From the NCBI GenBank assembly GCA_963775295.1, contig CAVZIK010000006.1, positions 2,232,001 through 2,296,000 on the forward strand: DNA of 64,000 nt. Direction: 5' to 3'. The notes below the pieces were generated by a model. It saw nothing but the letters and a program-made list of their open reading frames with translations, was not told where the DNA came from and made no database searches. The DNA comes from JAMDEO01 sp963775295 (GTDB lineage: Bacteria > Actinomycetota > Thermoleophilia > RBG-16-64-13). Made by a program: the position numbers and the translations under genes. Of the stretch, positions 33,897 to 42,647 are shown one piece after another (position 1 is the stretch's first letter; every line of letters starts with the position of its first letter).

Positions 33897-34695
33897 GCCG
33901 TTCCCGGAGCCAGCCGACCGTGCAGCGGTGTATTTCGGGATCGTGCTGAGCAGTTGTGTGGGTCCCTTCCGCGAGCGCCAGCAGAGTGGTGTCGACGGCA
34001 AGGCTTTGAGCAAGAAGCAGGGTGTGCGTGAAGGGCACCACCTCGTCGGCGCGTGCGTGGATCAGCAACACCGGACATTCCACGGAGCGCGCCAGTAGCA
34101 AGCACTGCTGCTGCTGGAAGTACGCCCGCAGACTGGGAACGTCCCAGCGTGGAGGCTCGTCGCTCGGCGAGGGGAATCTCTGCCCCGTCGAGGAGGGCGG
34201 TGGGCTTGCCCCATCTCGGGCCTCGGTATCCCGTATCGCCTCTTGCTCGTCGAGCGCGTGGAGTATCACCGATTCGGTCGCAGGGCAAAGAAGCGCCATG
34301 GCAGCGAAATGGGCTTCGGGTGCGGCTTTGAGGCCATAGAAGCCACCCATGCTTGAGCCGCGGTAGCACACCTTGTCGGCGTCCACAGAGGGATGGGCCC
34401 TCAAGAACCCGGCAGCCGCGAAGAGATCCAATTCCAGAGGTCCGTCCGCGAAACCCTCGCTGTCGCCGTGACCGCGGAAGTCGAGCGCAAGGACCACAAA
34501 ACCTTCGGAGCAGGCCTCTCGGCAGAACTCGTCGTGCCGGGACCTGCGGCTTCCCGCTCCATGCCCGACGACGAGGGCAGGCATGTTGGCGCCTGGAACA
34601 GCTTCGTCGGGAAGGAAGAGGGTAGCGGCCAACTCAATGCCGGGGGCCGCATCGGGCCGAGAAGCGGAGAGCAGATGTATGTCCTGAATCAGCAC
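33871..34695 (-). CDS. Alpha/beta hydrolase
   Basis: A 274-residue serine hydrolase. Features: oxyanion segment VVGHGAGSRRSRHDEF, LDFRGHGDSEGF, the nucleophile elbow YRGSSMGGFYG (GxSxG), the acid residue region LLIHARADEVVPF and the histidine in AEGTHTT. Low-complexity insert at about 180-205. GTG 34695 is four bases after the hpt stop and is the best start before the first beta strand; it lacks a clear ribosome site, so coupling to hpt is likely. Substrate (ester, thioester or peptide) unknown. Confidence 0.8.
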   Translation of the reverse strand: MLIQDIHLLSASRPDAAPGIELAATLFLPDEAVPGANMPALVVGHGAGSRRSRHDEFCREACSEGFVVLALDFRGHGDSEGFADGPLELDLFAAAGFLRAHPSVDADKVCYRGSSMGGFYGLKAAPEAHFAAMALLCPATESVILHALDEQEAIRDTEARDGASPPPSSTGQRFPSPSDEPPRWDVPSLRAYFQQQQCLLLARSVECPVLLIHARADEVVPFTHTLLLAQSLAVDTTLLALAEGTHTTAQHDPEIHRCTVGWLRERLTSCSGRT

Positions 34696-34699
34696 GCTG

Positions 34700-35314
34700 T
34701 CAGAAGAGGGTAGGCTGGCCGGGCTCAATCTGGAGAAATGCCAGGTACGGGAGATTCCGGAAAGCCTGGCGGTGATCGAAGCCGTAGCCCACAACGAAGT
34801 CGTCGGACACGGTGAAACCGACATAGCGGACGTCGATGTCTACGAGACGCTGCTGGGGACGGTCCAAGAGCGTACACACCTCGAGCGAGTGGGGACGCCG
34901 AAGACCGAGCGACCGCAGGATGTAGTGAAGCGTGAGCCCGGTGTCGACGATGTCTTGCACTACCAGGACGTCTTTGTCCTTGATGGGTTGCTCGAGGTCC
35001 TTGAGGAAGCGGATGGCTTTCTTGCCCGCCTCCTTGTGCTCTTGCAGATACGAACTTATTGCCAAGAAGTCCATCTCGACCAAGAGGTCGACAGAACGGG
35101 CTAGGTCGGCCATGAAGACCACGCCACCCTTGAGTATGGAGACGAGCAGGAGTTCTCTACCTTGATAATCTCGGCTGATTTCGGCTCCGAGTTCGCTCAC
35201 CCGAGCGGAGATGGTGGGAGTGTCGAGAAACGTCTCTCCCGTACGAGCATTGCCGGCACGGGGGCCGCAGGCGGTAGTCCCCGGTGTGGGCGTGTTGTTT
35301 GAGCCCATGTTCAC
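34700..35314 (-). CDS. hpt: Hypoxanthine phosphoribosyltransferase
   Basis: A 204-residue purine-salvage enzyme making IMP or GMP from hypoxanthine or guanine with PRPP. Motifs: LLLVSILKGGVVFMADLAR, the PRPP loop VLVVQDIVDTGLTLHYIL, and the C-terminal YVGFTVSDDFVVGYGFD. The GTG at 35314 overlaps the stop of the upstream small gene (GTGA), which supports this start; the first 28 residues are extra compared with the usual family start. In many bacteria hpt sits by tilS/ftsH; here it does not. Confidence 0.93.
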   Translation of the reverse strand: MNMGSNNTPTPGTTACGPRAGNARTGETFLDTPTISARVSELGAEISRDYQGRELLLVSILKGGVVFMADLARSVDLLVEMDFLAISSYLQEHKEAGKKAIRFLKDLEQPIKDKDVLVVQDIVDTGLTLHYILRSLGLRRPHSLEVCTLLDRPQQRLVDIDVRYVGFTVSDDFVVGYGFDHRQAFRNLPYLAFLQIEPGQPTLF

Positions 35315-35667
35315 AACCCGTATTTTTGAGCGAGCCGCACGAAGTCCTTACGATAAAGCAGCTTGACGCGAACGTCCGGATATTTCTCGCGGAGCTTGCG
35401 CACTTTGCGGTTCTTCACGGTCACGAGCGACTGCTTCATCTCGGTTACCTCGATGAAGAGATCGAGGTCGGGAAGGTAGAAGTCGGGGGTGAAGGCTTCG
35501 GTAATGTTTCCCTGATCATCTTGCTCCAAGATGAATGTCCGGGGCTCATAGTCCCAGGCGATCCGATAGTAGTCGAACAGCTTGGCGGCTTCGAGCTCTG
35601 TCCGGGTGACGAAGGTTGGTTCCTTAGTACCCCGGAAGTAGGAGAAACTACGGGTTTCTTCAATCAT
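35311..35667 (-). CDS. Small PD-(D/E)xK nuclease-like protein
   Basis: A 118-residue protein with WDYEPRTFILEQDD, TPDFYLPDLDLFIEV and KLREKYPDVRVKLLYRKDF. The PDFYLPD-x-EV arrangement and the final strand resemble Vsr/restriction-like endonuclease folds; the usual ExK lysine may be K in TEMK. It overlaps hpt by 4 bases, so they are co-translated. I know of no established role for such proteins; a nuclease activity is inference from pattern only. Confidence 0.6.
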   Translation of the reverse strand: MIEETRSFSYFRGTKEPTFVTRTELEAAKLFDYYRIAWDYEPRTFILEQDDQGNITEAFTPDFYLPDLDLFIEVTEMKQSLVTVKNRKVRKLREKYPDVRVKLLYRKDFVRLAQKYGL

Positions 35668-35736
35668 CCTGGATATTCATTCTACCAGCTTGGCTTGTGT
35701 GGTAACGTACCGCTGGTCCTGGTTTTGGAGGCTCCG

Positions 35737-37056
35737 TTGACCCACACGCTTGTCTATCCCATAGCCACTTCGCACAATGTTGCCGGCCATCTTGAGATAG
35801 ATGGTTGCGACGTCGTGGATCTGGCCGCGCAACTCGGCACCCCCCTCGTCATGTATCACGAAGGGTCCGTGCGCGATCAATGCCGCAGATATATGCAGGC
35901 CTTTTCGCAGCACACTGATGATTTCGAGGTCATATACGCCAGCAAGGCGTTCTCCTCGGTGGCGGTGAACGAGTTAGTCTTGGAGGAAGGCCTTTCTATC
36001 GACGTTTCGTCGGGGGGCGAGTATCACGTTGCTAAGGTCGCGGGATTTCCTGCCGAGAAGATCTTCTTTCACGGCAACAACAAGACCAGATCGGAGCTCG
36101 AATTCGCCTTGGACGGCGGCGTCGGCTTCGTGGTGGTGGACAGTTTTCAGGAGCTTGCGCTGCTGGACGAGCTGGTCGGCGTTCGCGGACAGACTCAGCG
36201 CATCCTGTTGCGGATCACCCCAGGCATCGAGGCCCACACTCATTCCTACATCCAGACCGGGCAGGTGGACTCCAAGTTTGGCTTCGGACTGAGTGGCGGG
36301 GTGGCCATGGAGGCGATAAGGCGGGCGCTCGCGGCCGAGCACCTGGATCTGGTGGGCCTTCACGCCCACATCGGAAGCCAGATCTTCGAGCTGGAGGGTT
36401 TCCGAAAGGCCATTCAGATCTTGGTGCAACTCATCGGCCAGGCGAACACGACCTTCGGCTTCGAGTGCCGGTACCTGAACGTGGGCGGCGGCCTGGGCAT
36501 TCGCTACACGGAGGAGGACACACCGGCGTCCATCGGCGAATATGCGGCGGTTAAGGTCGAAGGTATCCGCGAGGAGATGACGGTCCTCGGTCTGCCCATG
36601 CCGCGCGTGCTCATCGAACCGGGCCGCTCCATCGTGGGCAAGGCCGGAGTCACCGCCTACACCGTGGGGACTATCAAGAAGATTCCCGGGGTTCGCACGT
36701 ACGTCGACGTCGACGGCGGCATGAGCGATAACATCCGCCCGATGTTGTACGACGCCCAGTACGAGGCGATGCTGGCCAACAAGGCGGATGAACCGCTGAC
36801 GACCGAGGTCACCGTGGCCGGTAAACATTGCGAGAGTGGAGATATCCTCATAAAGCATACGGTCATCGCGAGTCCGGCGGCGGGAGATATTCTCGTCATG
36901 CCGGGCACCGGGGCCTACTGCTATGCTATGGCGTCCAATTACAACGGCACTCCGCGGCCGGCGGTCATCATGATCAACAACGGCAGGACGAGGGTCATCA
37001 TCGAGCGCGAGACGTATGGTGATCTGGTAGCCAAACACCGTTCATTACGAGACTAG
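35737..37056 (+). CDS. lysA: Diaminopimelate decarboxylase
   Basis: A 439-residue PLP enzyme making lysine from meso-diaminopimelate. Motifs: PLP lysine in VIYASKAFSS, HGNNKTRSEL, GLHAHIGSQIFE, the glycine-rich phosphate loop NVGGGLGIRY, EPGRSIVG, and HCESGDIL. The start is TTG 35737 with GGAGG six bases upstream, giving the family-type THTLVYPIATSHN N-terminus; the open frame further upstream runs antisense to hpt and the nuclease-like gene. It begins a plus-strand run with hom and thrC. Confidence 0.95.
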   Translation: MTHTLVYPIATSHNVAGHLEIDGCDVVDLAAQLGTPLVMYHEGSVRDQCRRYMQAFSQHTDDFEVIYASKAFSSVAVNELVLEEGLSIDVSSGGEYHVAKVAGFPAEKIFFHGNNKTRSELEFALDGGVGFVVVDSFQELALLDELVGVRGQTQRILLRITPGIEAHTHSYIQTGQVDSKFGFGLSGGVAMEAIRRALAAEHLDLVGLHAHIGSQIFELEGFRKAIQILVQLIGQANTTFGFECRYLNVGGGLGIRYTEEDTPASIGEYAAVKVEGIREEMTVLGLPMPRVLIEPGRSIVGKAGVTAYTVGTIKKIPGVRTYVDVDGGMSDNIRPMLYDAQYEAMLANKADEPLTTEVTVAGKHCESGDILIKHTVIASPAAGDILVMPGTGAYCYAMASNYNGTPRPAVIMINNGRTRVIIERETYGDLVAKHRSLRD

Positions 37057-37064
37057 GGGGACGC

Positions 37065-38342
37065 ATGAGCCAGGATAGGGTCGTGCGCGTGGGGTTGCTG
37101 GGCTTCGGTACCATCGGGTCCAGCGTCTACCGCCTCATTCAAAAGGAGCATGATCAGATTCTCCAGGGTACCGGGGTGGACCTTCGGGTCGAGAAAGTGC
37201 TCGAGATAGACCAGAACAAAGCGCCGGCCGATGCTCCCCAGGGATTGTTCACATCCGAGTTCGCCGACATTGCCGACGATCCGCAGATAGACATCGTCGT
37301 CGAACTCATCGGCGGGACGGGCGCTGCCTACACCTTCCTCGATTTGGCCATGCGGAAGGGCAAGAACGTGGTCACGGCCAACAAGCAGCTTCTGGCGGCC
37401 CGCGGCGAGGCCCTCTTCACCCTGGCGCGCGACGAAAGCCGCCATTTGCGTTTCGAAGCTTCCGTGGCCGGGGCGATCCCCATCATCAAAGTGATGCGCG
37501 AGAGCATGATCGCCGCCGAACTGCACACGGTGTACGGCATCGTGAACGGCACCACCAACTACATCCTCACTCGGATGTACAACGACGAGGGCGACTACGC
37601 GGATATCCTTGCGCAGGCGCAACAACTTGGCTATGCGGAGGCGGATCCCACGGCAGACGTAGGTGGGGGAGACGCAGCGGCCAAGATGGCGATACTGGGC
37701 TCTATCGCCTTCCACTCGCGTGTGACCCTTTCCGACGTGGCCATGGAGGGTATTCAGAACATCACCCTCGACGATGTGCGCTACGCCAAGAACCTCGGAT
37801 TCGTGGTCAAGCTCATCGGGGCGGCCCGCCTGATCGACGGCAAGGTGAGCGTACGCGTTTTCCCGGCGCTGCTTCCATTGGATCACCCGCTGTCGTCCAT
37901 CAAAGGCGCCAACAACGCGGTCTTTCTGCAGGGAGACGCCATCGGCGAGATCATGCTGATGGGTCCGGGCGCGGGCGGTATGCCCACCGCGACCGCCGTG
38001 GTGAGCGATATCGTCTCCATCGCCAACACCAAGGACGTTGGCTTCCTGCAGAGTTGCTCGTGCTATCGCAGCCTGCCGTTCTTCCCGGCCGACGAGGTAG
38101 AGTCGGCCTTCTTCATCAAGATGAACGTGGAGGACGTCTCGGGGGTCCTGGCCCGCATCGCGGCGGTCTTTGGGGAGCACGGGGTGTCCATAGCGAGTAT
38201 GATCCAGAGAGGGAGGGGGGCGGAGGCCGAACTGGTGCTCATCACCCACCCCACGAAAGAGCGGGGCTTCTTTGCTGCAATCGAAGAAGCAAGCGTCCTG
38301 TCCTGCTGCAAGAACAAGCCCATGACCCTCAGGGTGCTGTAG
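37065..38342 (+). CDS. hom: Homoserine dehydrogenase
   Basis: A 425-residue enzyme reducing aspartate semialdehyde to homoserine. The NAD(P) site is VRVGLLGFGTIGSSVY, followed by VVTANKQLLAARG, the catalytic region VAGAIPIIKVMRES and GIVNGTTNYILT, and the signature EADPTADVGGGDAAAKMAIL. A C-terminal ACT domain (VSGVLARIAAVFGEHGVSIA) suggests threonine feedback. It lies 8 bases after lysA and directly abuts thrC. Confidence 0.96.
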   Translation: MSQDRVVRVGLLGFGTIGSSVYRLIQKEHDQILQGTGVDLRVEKVLEIDQNKAPADAPQGLFTSEFADIADDPQIDIVVELIGGTGAAYTFLDLAMRKGKNVVTANKQLLAARGEALFTLARDESRHLRFEASVAGAIPIIKVMRESMIAAELHTVYGIVNGTTNYILTRMYNDEGDYADILAQAQQLGYAEADPTADVGGGDAAAKMAILGSIAFHSRVTLSDVAMEGIQNITLDDVRYAKNLGFVVKLIGAARLIDGKVSVRVFPALLPLDHPLSSIKGANNAVFLQGDAIGEIMLMGPGAGGMPTATAVVSDIVSIANTKDVGFLQSCSCYRSLPFFPADEVESAFFIKMNVEDVSGVLARIAAVFGEHGVSIASMIQRGRGAEAELVLITHPTKERGFFAAIEEASVLSCCKNKPMTLRVL

Positions 38343-39410
38343 ATGACCGATCAAAGAGATCAACCTTTCGGAGTGATCGACCGGTATCGCGACCGTTTGC
38401 CCGTATTGCCCGGGACCGTTCCGGCCACTTTGGGAGAAGGCGGTACGCCGCTCATCCCGGCCAAATGGCTCAGTGAGGAACTTGGTTGCCGGGTCTTTCT
38501 CAAGTATGAGGCGGCGAATCCTACCGGTTCCTTCAAGGATCGGGGCATGACCATGGCAATCACCAAGGCTATCGAAGACGGGGCCAATGCGGTGATCTGT
38601 GCGTCAACGGGCAATACGTCGGCTTCCGCGGCGGCCTACGCCGCTCGGGCGGGCATGCGCTGTGTCGTGCTCATCCCTGAAGGCAAGATTGCGATGGGCA
38701 AGCTGTCCCAAGCTCTCATGCACGGGGCCGTGGCAATCGCTATCGAGGGTAACTTCGACAAGGCGCTCGAGTTCGTCAAGGAGATCTCCTCCCGACAGCC
38801 CATCACGCTGGTGAACTCGCTCAACCCTTACCGCATCGAAGGGCAGAAGACCGCGGCATTCGAGATCGTCGATAGGCTGGGCGACGCCCCGGCTATGCTC
38901 TCTATCCCCGTGGGCAATGCCGGTAACATCACCTCTTACTGGAAGGGCTTCCGCGAGTACAAGGATGACGGTCCGGCCGAGAGACTGCCGATCATGTGGG
39001 GCTTCCAAGCGGCGGGGGCGAATCCTCTCGTGCGCGGAGAAATTGTCGAGAAGCCCGAGACCGTCGCTACGGCCATCCGCATCGGCAACCCGGCTCGGGC
39101 CGAGGAAGCTCTCGCCGCCGCCCGGGATTCCGGCGGGATAATACGGGACGTCACCGACGAGGAAATTCTCGCGGCGCAACGCCTGCTCGCTCAGAAGGAG
39201 GGGGTGTTCTGCGAACCGGCCTCTGCGGCCAGCGTGGCCGGGCTTCTAAAGTACGGTGCTACAGGTCTGCCCAAAGGCGACACCCTGGTGGCGGTCCTCA
39301 CCGGTCACGGCCTCAAGGATCCGCAGACGGCTATCGATCAGTCGCGGCCGATCCTTCACTGTCCGGCCGATTTGGCCGCCGTCGAAGAAATGATCGCGAC
39401 CGCGGAGTAG
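38343..39410 (+). CDS. thrC: Threonine synthase
   Basis: A 355-residue PLP enzyme converting phosphohomoserine to threonine. The PLP lysine is in NPTGSFKDRGMTMAI, the cofactor-binding serine/glycine loop in CASTGNTSASAAAYAAR, and the phosphate loop in PVGNAGNITSYWKGF. The ATG follows the hom stop codon without a gap. thrB is not adjacent. Confidence 0.96.
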   Translation: MTDQRDQPFGVIDRYRDRLPVLPGTVPATLGEGGTPLIPAKWLSEELGCRVFLKYEAANPTGSFKDRGMTMAITKAIEDGANAVICASTGNTSASAAAYAARAGMRCVVLIPEGKIAMGKLSQALMHGAVAIAIEGNFDKALEFVKEISSRQPITLVNSLNPYRIEGQKTAAFEIVDRLGDAPAMLSIPVGNAGNITSYWKGFREYKDDGPAERLPIMWGFQAAGANPLVRGEIVEKPETVATAIRIGNPARAEEALAAARDSGGIIRDVTDEEILAAQRLLAQKEGVFCEPASAASVAGLLKYGATGLPKGDTLVAVLTGHGLKDPQTAIDQSRPILHCPADLAAVEEMIATAE

Positions 39411-39480
39411 TCCGCGTCGGGCTGCGTGTCCGGGCGGCTGGGCTCGGCGCGTCGTGCGTATCCCTATGGAGGGAGTCGAG

Positions 39481-40278
39481 ATGGAGAGTCAAACCCGTTC
39501 CTGCGTGATTGCGCACCTCTCCGACCTGCACACGGGGTCGCAATACTTCGTTCCCAATCTTCTGGACCGAGCCCTGGTCGAGGTGAACGATATCGAACCC
39601 GATATCGTGATCGTCACGGGCGATCTCACCAACATGGGCTATCGCCAGGAGTTCAGGGAAGCCCGCGAGTACATCGATCGGCTTTCGTGTCGGGACGTGC
39701 TCGTCGTTCCCGGCAACCACGATAGTCGTAACGTCGGTTACGCGCATTTTGAGCGTCTTTTCGCCACCCGTGAGACGGTCATCCGCAAAAAAGCGGTGAC
39801 GGTGGTCGGTGTCGATTCCACCGAACCCGACCTCGACTATGGACGTATCGGCAGGCACCGCTATCCGTGGATCCGGGATTCCTTTTTGCAGCAGCCCACG
39901 GACTTCAAGATATTCGCCCTGCACCACCACCTCTTGCCCATTCCGGGTACGGGAAGGGAGCGGAACATCGTCAACGACGCGGGAGACGTGCTGGAGGTAC
40001 TTGTGGAGTGCGGAGTCGAACTGGTGCTCTCGGGACACAAACACGTTCCTTACGCGTGGAGGCTCGAAAACATGTGGGTGGTAAATACGGGGACGGTCGC
40101 CACTCTCCGGCTGCGCGGAGATACCAAGCCGTGCTACAACCTCATCCGCATTGACGGTGACCGGGTAACCGTTACCAGGCAATACCCGTTCCACGGCGGG
40201 GAGGTCATCGTGGAGTTCGATGCCCACTCCAGCTCTTACATCAAGCGGAACTGCATCGAGGAAGCTCCCCCCGGATGA
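39481..40278 (+). CDS. Calcineurin-like metallophosphoesterase
   Basis: A 265-residue phosphoesterase with all five metal motifs: HLSDLHTG, VTGDLTN, VPGNHDSR, FALHHHLL and SGHKHVPY. It resembles the CpdA/Icc cyclic-nucleotide phosphodiesterase group, but specificity is not fixed by sequence. ATG 39481 has GGAGG eight bases upstream. It overlaps the cyclic diphosphoglycerate synthetase by 4 bases, so hydrolysis of a phosphoglycerate derivative is an attractive but unproven role. Confidence 0.85.
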   Translation: MESQTRSCVIAHLSDLHTGSQYFVPNLLDRALVEVNDIEPDIVIVTGDLTNMGYRQEFREAREYIDRLSCRDVLVVPGNHDSRNVGYAHFERLFATRETVIRKKAVTVVGVDSTEPDLDYGRIGRHRYPWIRDSFLQQPTDFKIFALHHHLLPIPGTGRERNIVNDAGDVLEVLVECGVELVLSGHKHVPYAWRLENMWVVNTGTVATLRLRGDTKPCYNLIRIDGDRVTVTRQYPFHGGEVIVEFDAHSSSYIKRNCIEEAPPG

Positions 40279-41663
40279 AACCCCGGCCGGCTGTAGCCCT
40301 GATCGATGGGGAGCACTATCCGCCGGTCGTCGTCGAGGCGCTGACCGAAGCGGCCGACAGGTTCGAGTTTCGGGGCGCGTTGTTTCTAGGGGGCACTGAG
40401 AAGATCAAAGCGGCTGGAATGGAGAACTCTGCTGAAAGGGTGTATGGACTTCCCGTCTTGTTCGACGAGGACTGTGACAGGGGACTTCTTCGGTTGATCG
40501 AGGCATTCCGGCCGGAGGTGGTCGTTGACCTAAGTGATGAGCCAGTGCTAGGATACGAGGAGCGCTTCCGGCTCATCAGCCGATGTCTGGCGGAAAGAGT
40601 CACCTACGTAGGCTCGGATTTTCACTTCAACCCCGCAAGCACCGATCGCGCGTGCTCCAGTCCGTCGCTTTCCATCATCGGGACGGGTAAGCGAGTGGGG
40701 AAGACGGCTATCAGTGGGTTCGTAGCCCGGACTCTCAAGCTTGTGGTACTCGAGGAGAAAGGCCTGCCTGGACTCGTGGTGGTGGCCATGGGGCGCGGAG
40801 GACCTACTCGACCGGAAGTCGTCGACGGGGCCCACATCGGGCTTACGGCCGAAGACCTGGTGGCATGGAGCCGTCAGGGGCGACATGCCGCTTCGGATTG
40901 TTACGAGGACGCGGTGTTGAGTCGAGTGATGACGGTGGGATGCCGACGCTGCGGGGGCGGCATGGCCGGAGAGCCGTTCTCCTCCAATGTGCCCGAGGGC
41001 ATCGCGGTCGCGAACTCACTCCATCCTGGGTTCGTGATACTCGAAGGAAGCGGGGCTTCCGTGCCCCCGATCGGAACGGATACACGCCTGGCTGTCTGTG
41101 CCGCTCAGCAGCGCACGGATTATGTAGCTGGATATTTGGGGGCCTACAGGCTGCTCACGAGCGACGCCATGGTTGTCACGATGGCTGAAGAACCTTTGGC
41201 GTCGCGAGAAAAAGTGCAGGCCGTTATGGATGCCGCGAGAGAGGTTAAACCGGACTTGATTATCGTGCCCACAGTGTTCAGGCCACTACCGACCGAGCCC
41301 GTGAAAGGCAGGAGGGTGGCGTTTTTTACAACGGCGCCTGTCGTCCAGGAAGAGATGCTTCGGAGGTATCTGGAGGAGCACTTTGAGTGCCGGGTGGAAT
41401 GCTATTCGGCGAACCTCTCCGACCGCGCGGCGCTCGAGCGGGATCTGGCTCGTCCGGAGATGAAGCGTGTGGATACCGTTTTGACGGAGATCAAGGCTGC
41501 CGCTATCGATGTGGTGGCCGAGGCGGCCGATGCCCGCGGCCTCGACGTGGTCTTTGTCGACAATCGACCGGTTGAAGTAATGTCGGCAAGCGAGGGAGCG
41601 TTGGCTTCCCTGACCGTTGATCTCTACCGAAGGGCCGTTGAACGATTCGAGGCGCAGGCATAA
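40275..41663 (+). CDS. Cyclic 2,3-diphosphoglycerate synthetase
   Basis: A 462-residue protein matching the cyclic 2,3-diphosphoglycerate synthetase of methanogens, which uses ATP to close 2,3-diphosphoglycerate into a trianionic cyclic ester. The start PAVALIDGEHYPPVV, the P-loop IGTGKRVGKTAISGFVAR, GLVVVAMGRGGPTRPEVV and the cysteine pair GCRRCGGGM fit the family, as does the length (archaeal enzyme about 460). It overlaps the phosphoesterase upstream by 4 bases and abuts the 2-phosphoglycerate kinase downstream, so the whole route 2-PG to 2,3-DPG to cDPG is encoded here. Function by homology and context. Confidence 0.85.
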   Translation: MKPRPAVALIDGEHYPPVVVEALTEAADRFEFRGALFLGGTEKIKAAGMENSAERVYGLPVLFDEDCDRGLLRLIEAFRPEVVVDLSDEPVLGYEERFRLISRCLAERVTYVGSDFHFNPASTDRACSSPSLSIIGTGKRVGKTAISGFVARTLKLVVLEEKGLPGLVVVAMGRGGPTRPEVVDGAHIGLTAEDLVAWSRQGRHAASDCYEDAVLSRVMTVGCRRCGGGMAGEPFSSNVPEGIAVANSLHPGFVILEGSGASVPPIGTDTRLAVCAAQQRTDYVAGYLGAYRLLTSDAMVVTMAEEPLASREKVQAVMDAAREVKPDLIIVPTVFRPLPTEPVKGRRVAFFTTAPVVQEEMLRRYLEEHFECRVECYSANLSDRAALERDLARPEMKRVDTVLTEIKAAAIDVVAEAADARGLDVVFVDNRPVEVMSASEGALASLTVDLYRRAVERFEAQA

Positions 41664-42647
41664 ATGACCATGGTGCCTGCCGGACACAGCGAAGGGACGT
41701 CTGAGGCGGTCGGAAGGCATCAGCTCATCCGCCTCGTGAGTGAGGGACACGCGGTCCCCTTCTCGAAAGGATTGCTGGCGACGACTCTCACCGCGACCGG
41801 TCTGCCGCCGGAACAGGCGTATGCGGTGGCCATGAGCGTTGAGTGGGAGATTCTCCAAGGGGCGGATCGCGAGGTCAGCGTGGAACGTCTTCGCGAGCTC
41901 GTGGAGGAGGTTCTGGAGGCTAGCGCCGGCAGGATGTACGTTGAACGCTACCGGAAGTGGAACCGCTTGGGGCGCGAGGACAGGCCGGTCATCATGCTGA
42001 TAGGCGGTGCGACAGGAGTGGGAAAGAGCACGATGGCCGCCCAGATTGCCGACCGTCTCGGACTGGTGCGGATCATATCGACCGATTCCATCCGGGAGGT
42101 CATGCGGGCATTCTTCTCCGAGAGCCTGATGCCGTCCATCCACTACTCGTCGTACGATTCCGATCGGGCGGTCAGGATCCCGCTGGAGGGCTCGGGTCTC
42201 AACTCGCACGTGGTGGGCTTCATGGAACAAGTGGAGATGGTCAACGTTGGGGTGCAGGCGGTCCTGGACCGATCCATCAAGGAGCGAACCAGCCTGGTGG
42301 TGGAGGGAGTCCACATCGTACCGGGTATGTTGGCAGCCGCGAGGGGCCGGGGCGCGGCAGAAGATGCGCTCATCCTGCCTATGGTAGTGGCGGTGACCGA
42401 CGCGGACCTGCACCGGAGTCACTTTCTGGTACGGGAGCGGGAGACATCCGGTCGTCGCATGCTGGCGCGGTACTTGAGAGGATTCGACGAGATCCGCCTA
42501 ATCCAGGAGTTCATCTTGGAGCGCGCGGAGGCCGAGGGGACTCTCGTGATCGACAACGTAAGCATCGACGATGCGGTCGGGACTGTGGTCGAGGCCCTGT
42601 ACGACCTGATAGAAGAGAGCGAGGAGCGCTGCCGTGACGATGACTGA
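41664..42647 (+). CDS. 2-phosphoglycerate kinase
   Basis: A 327-residue kinase of the archaeal 2-phosphoglycerate kinase type, forming 2,3-diphosphoglycerate from 2-phosphoglycerate and ATP. It has the N-terminal ATP-cone-like segment (VPFSKGLLATTLTATGLPP), then the P-loop IMLIGGATGVGKSTMAAQIA, RIISTDSIREVMR and VVEGVHIVPGML. The start directly abuts the stop of the cDPG synthetase, and glpX overlaps its end by 14 bases. Together with its neighbour it forms the two-step cDPG pathway. Confidence 0.88.
   Translation: MTMVPAGHSEGTSEAVGRHQLIRLVSEGHAVPFSKGLLATTLTATGLPPEQAYAVAMSVEWEILQGADREVSVERLRELVEEVLEASAGRMYVERYRKWNRLGREDRPVIMLIGGATGVGKSTMAAQIADRLGLVRIISTDSIREVMRAFFSESLMPSIHYSSYDSDRAVRIPLEGSGLNSHVVGFMEQVEMVNVGVQAVLDRSIKERTSLVVEGVHIVPGMLAAARGRGAAEDALILPMVVAVTDADLHRSHFLVRERETSGRRMLARYLRGFDEIRLIQEFILERAEAEGTLVIDNVSIDDAVGTVVEALYDLIEESEERCRDDD

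Noticed and set aside
35284..35736. A 151-residue N-terminal extension of LysA
   Set aside because: It reads antisense through hpt and the nuclease-like gene; TTG 35737 has a perfect ribosome site and the family N-terminus.
37053..38363. A 436-codon antisense frame over hom
   Set aside because: Shadow of hom; low-complexity His/Asp/Gly-rich translation typical of the reverse of GC-rich coding sequence.
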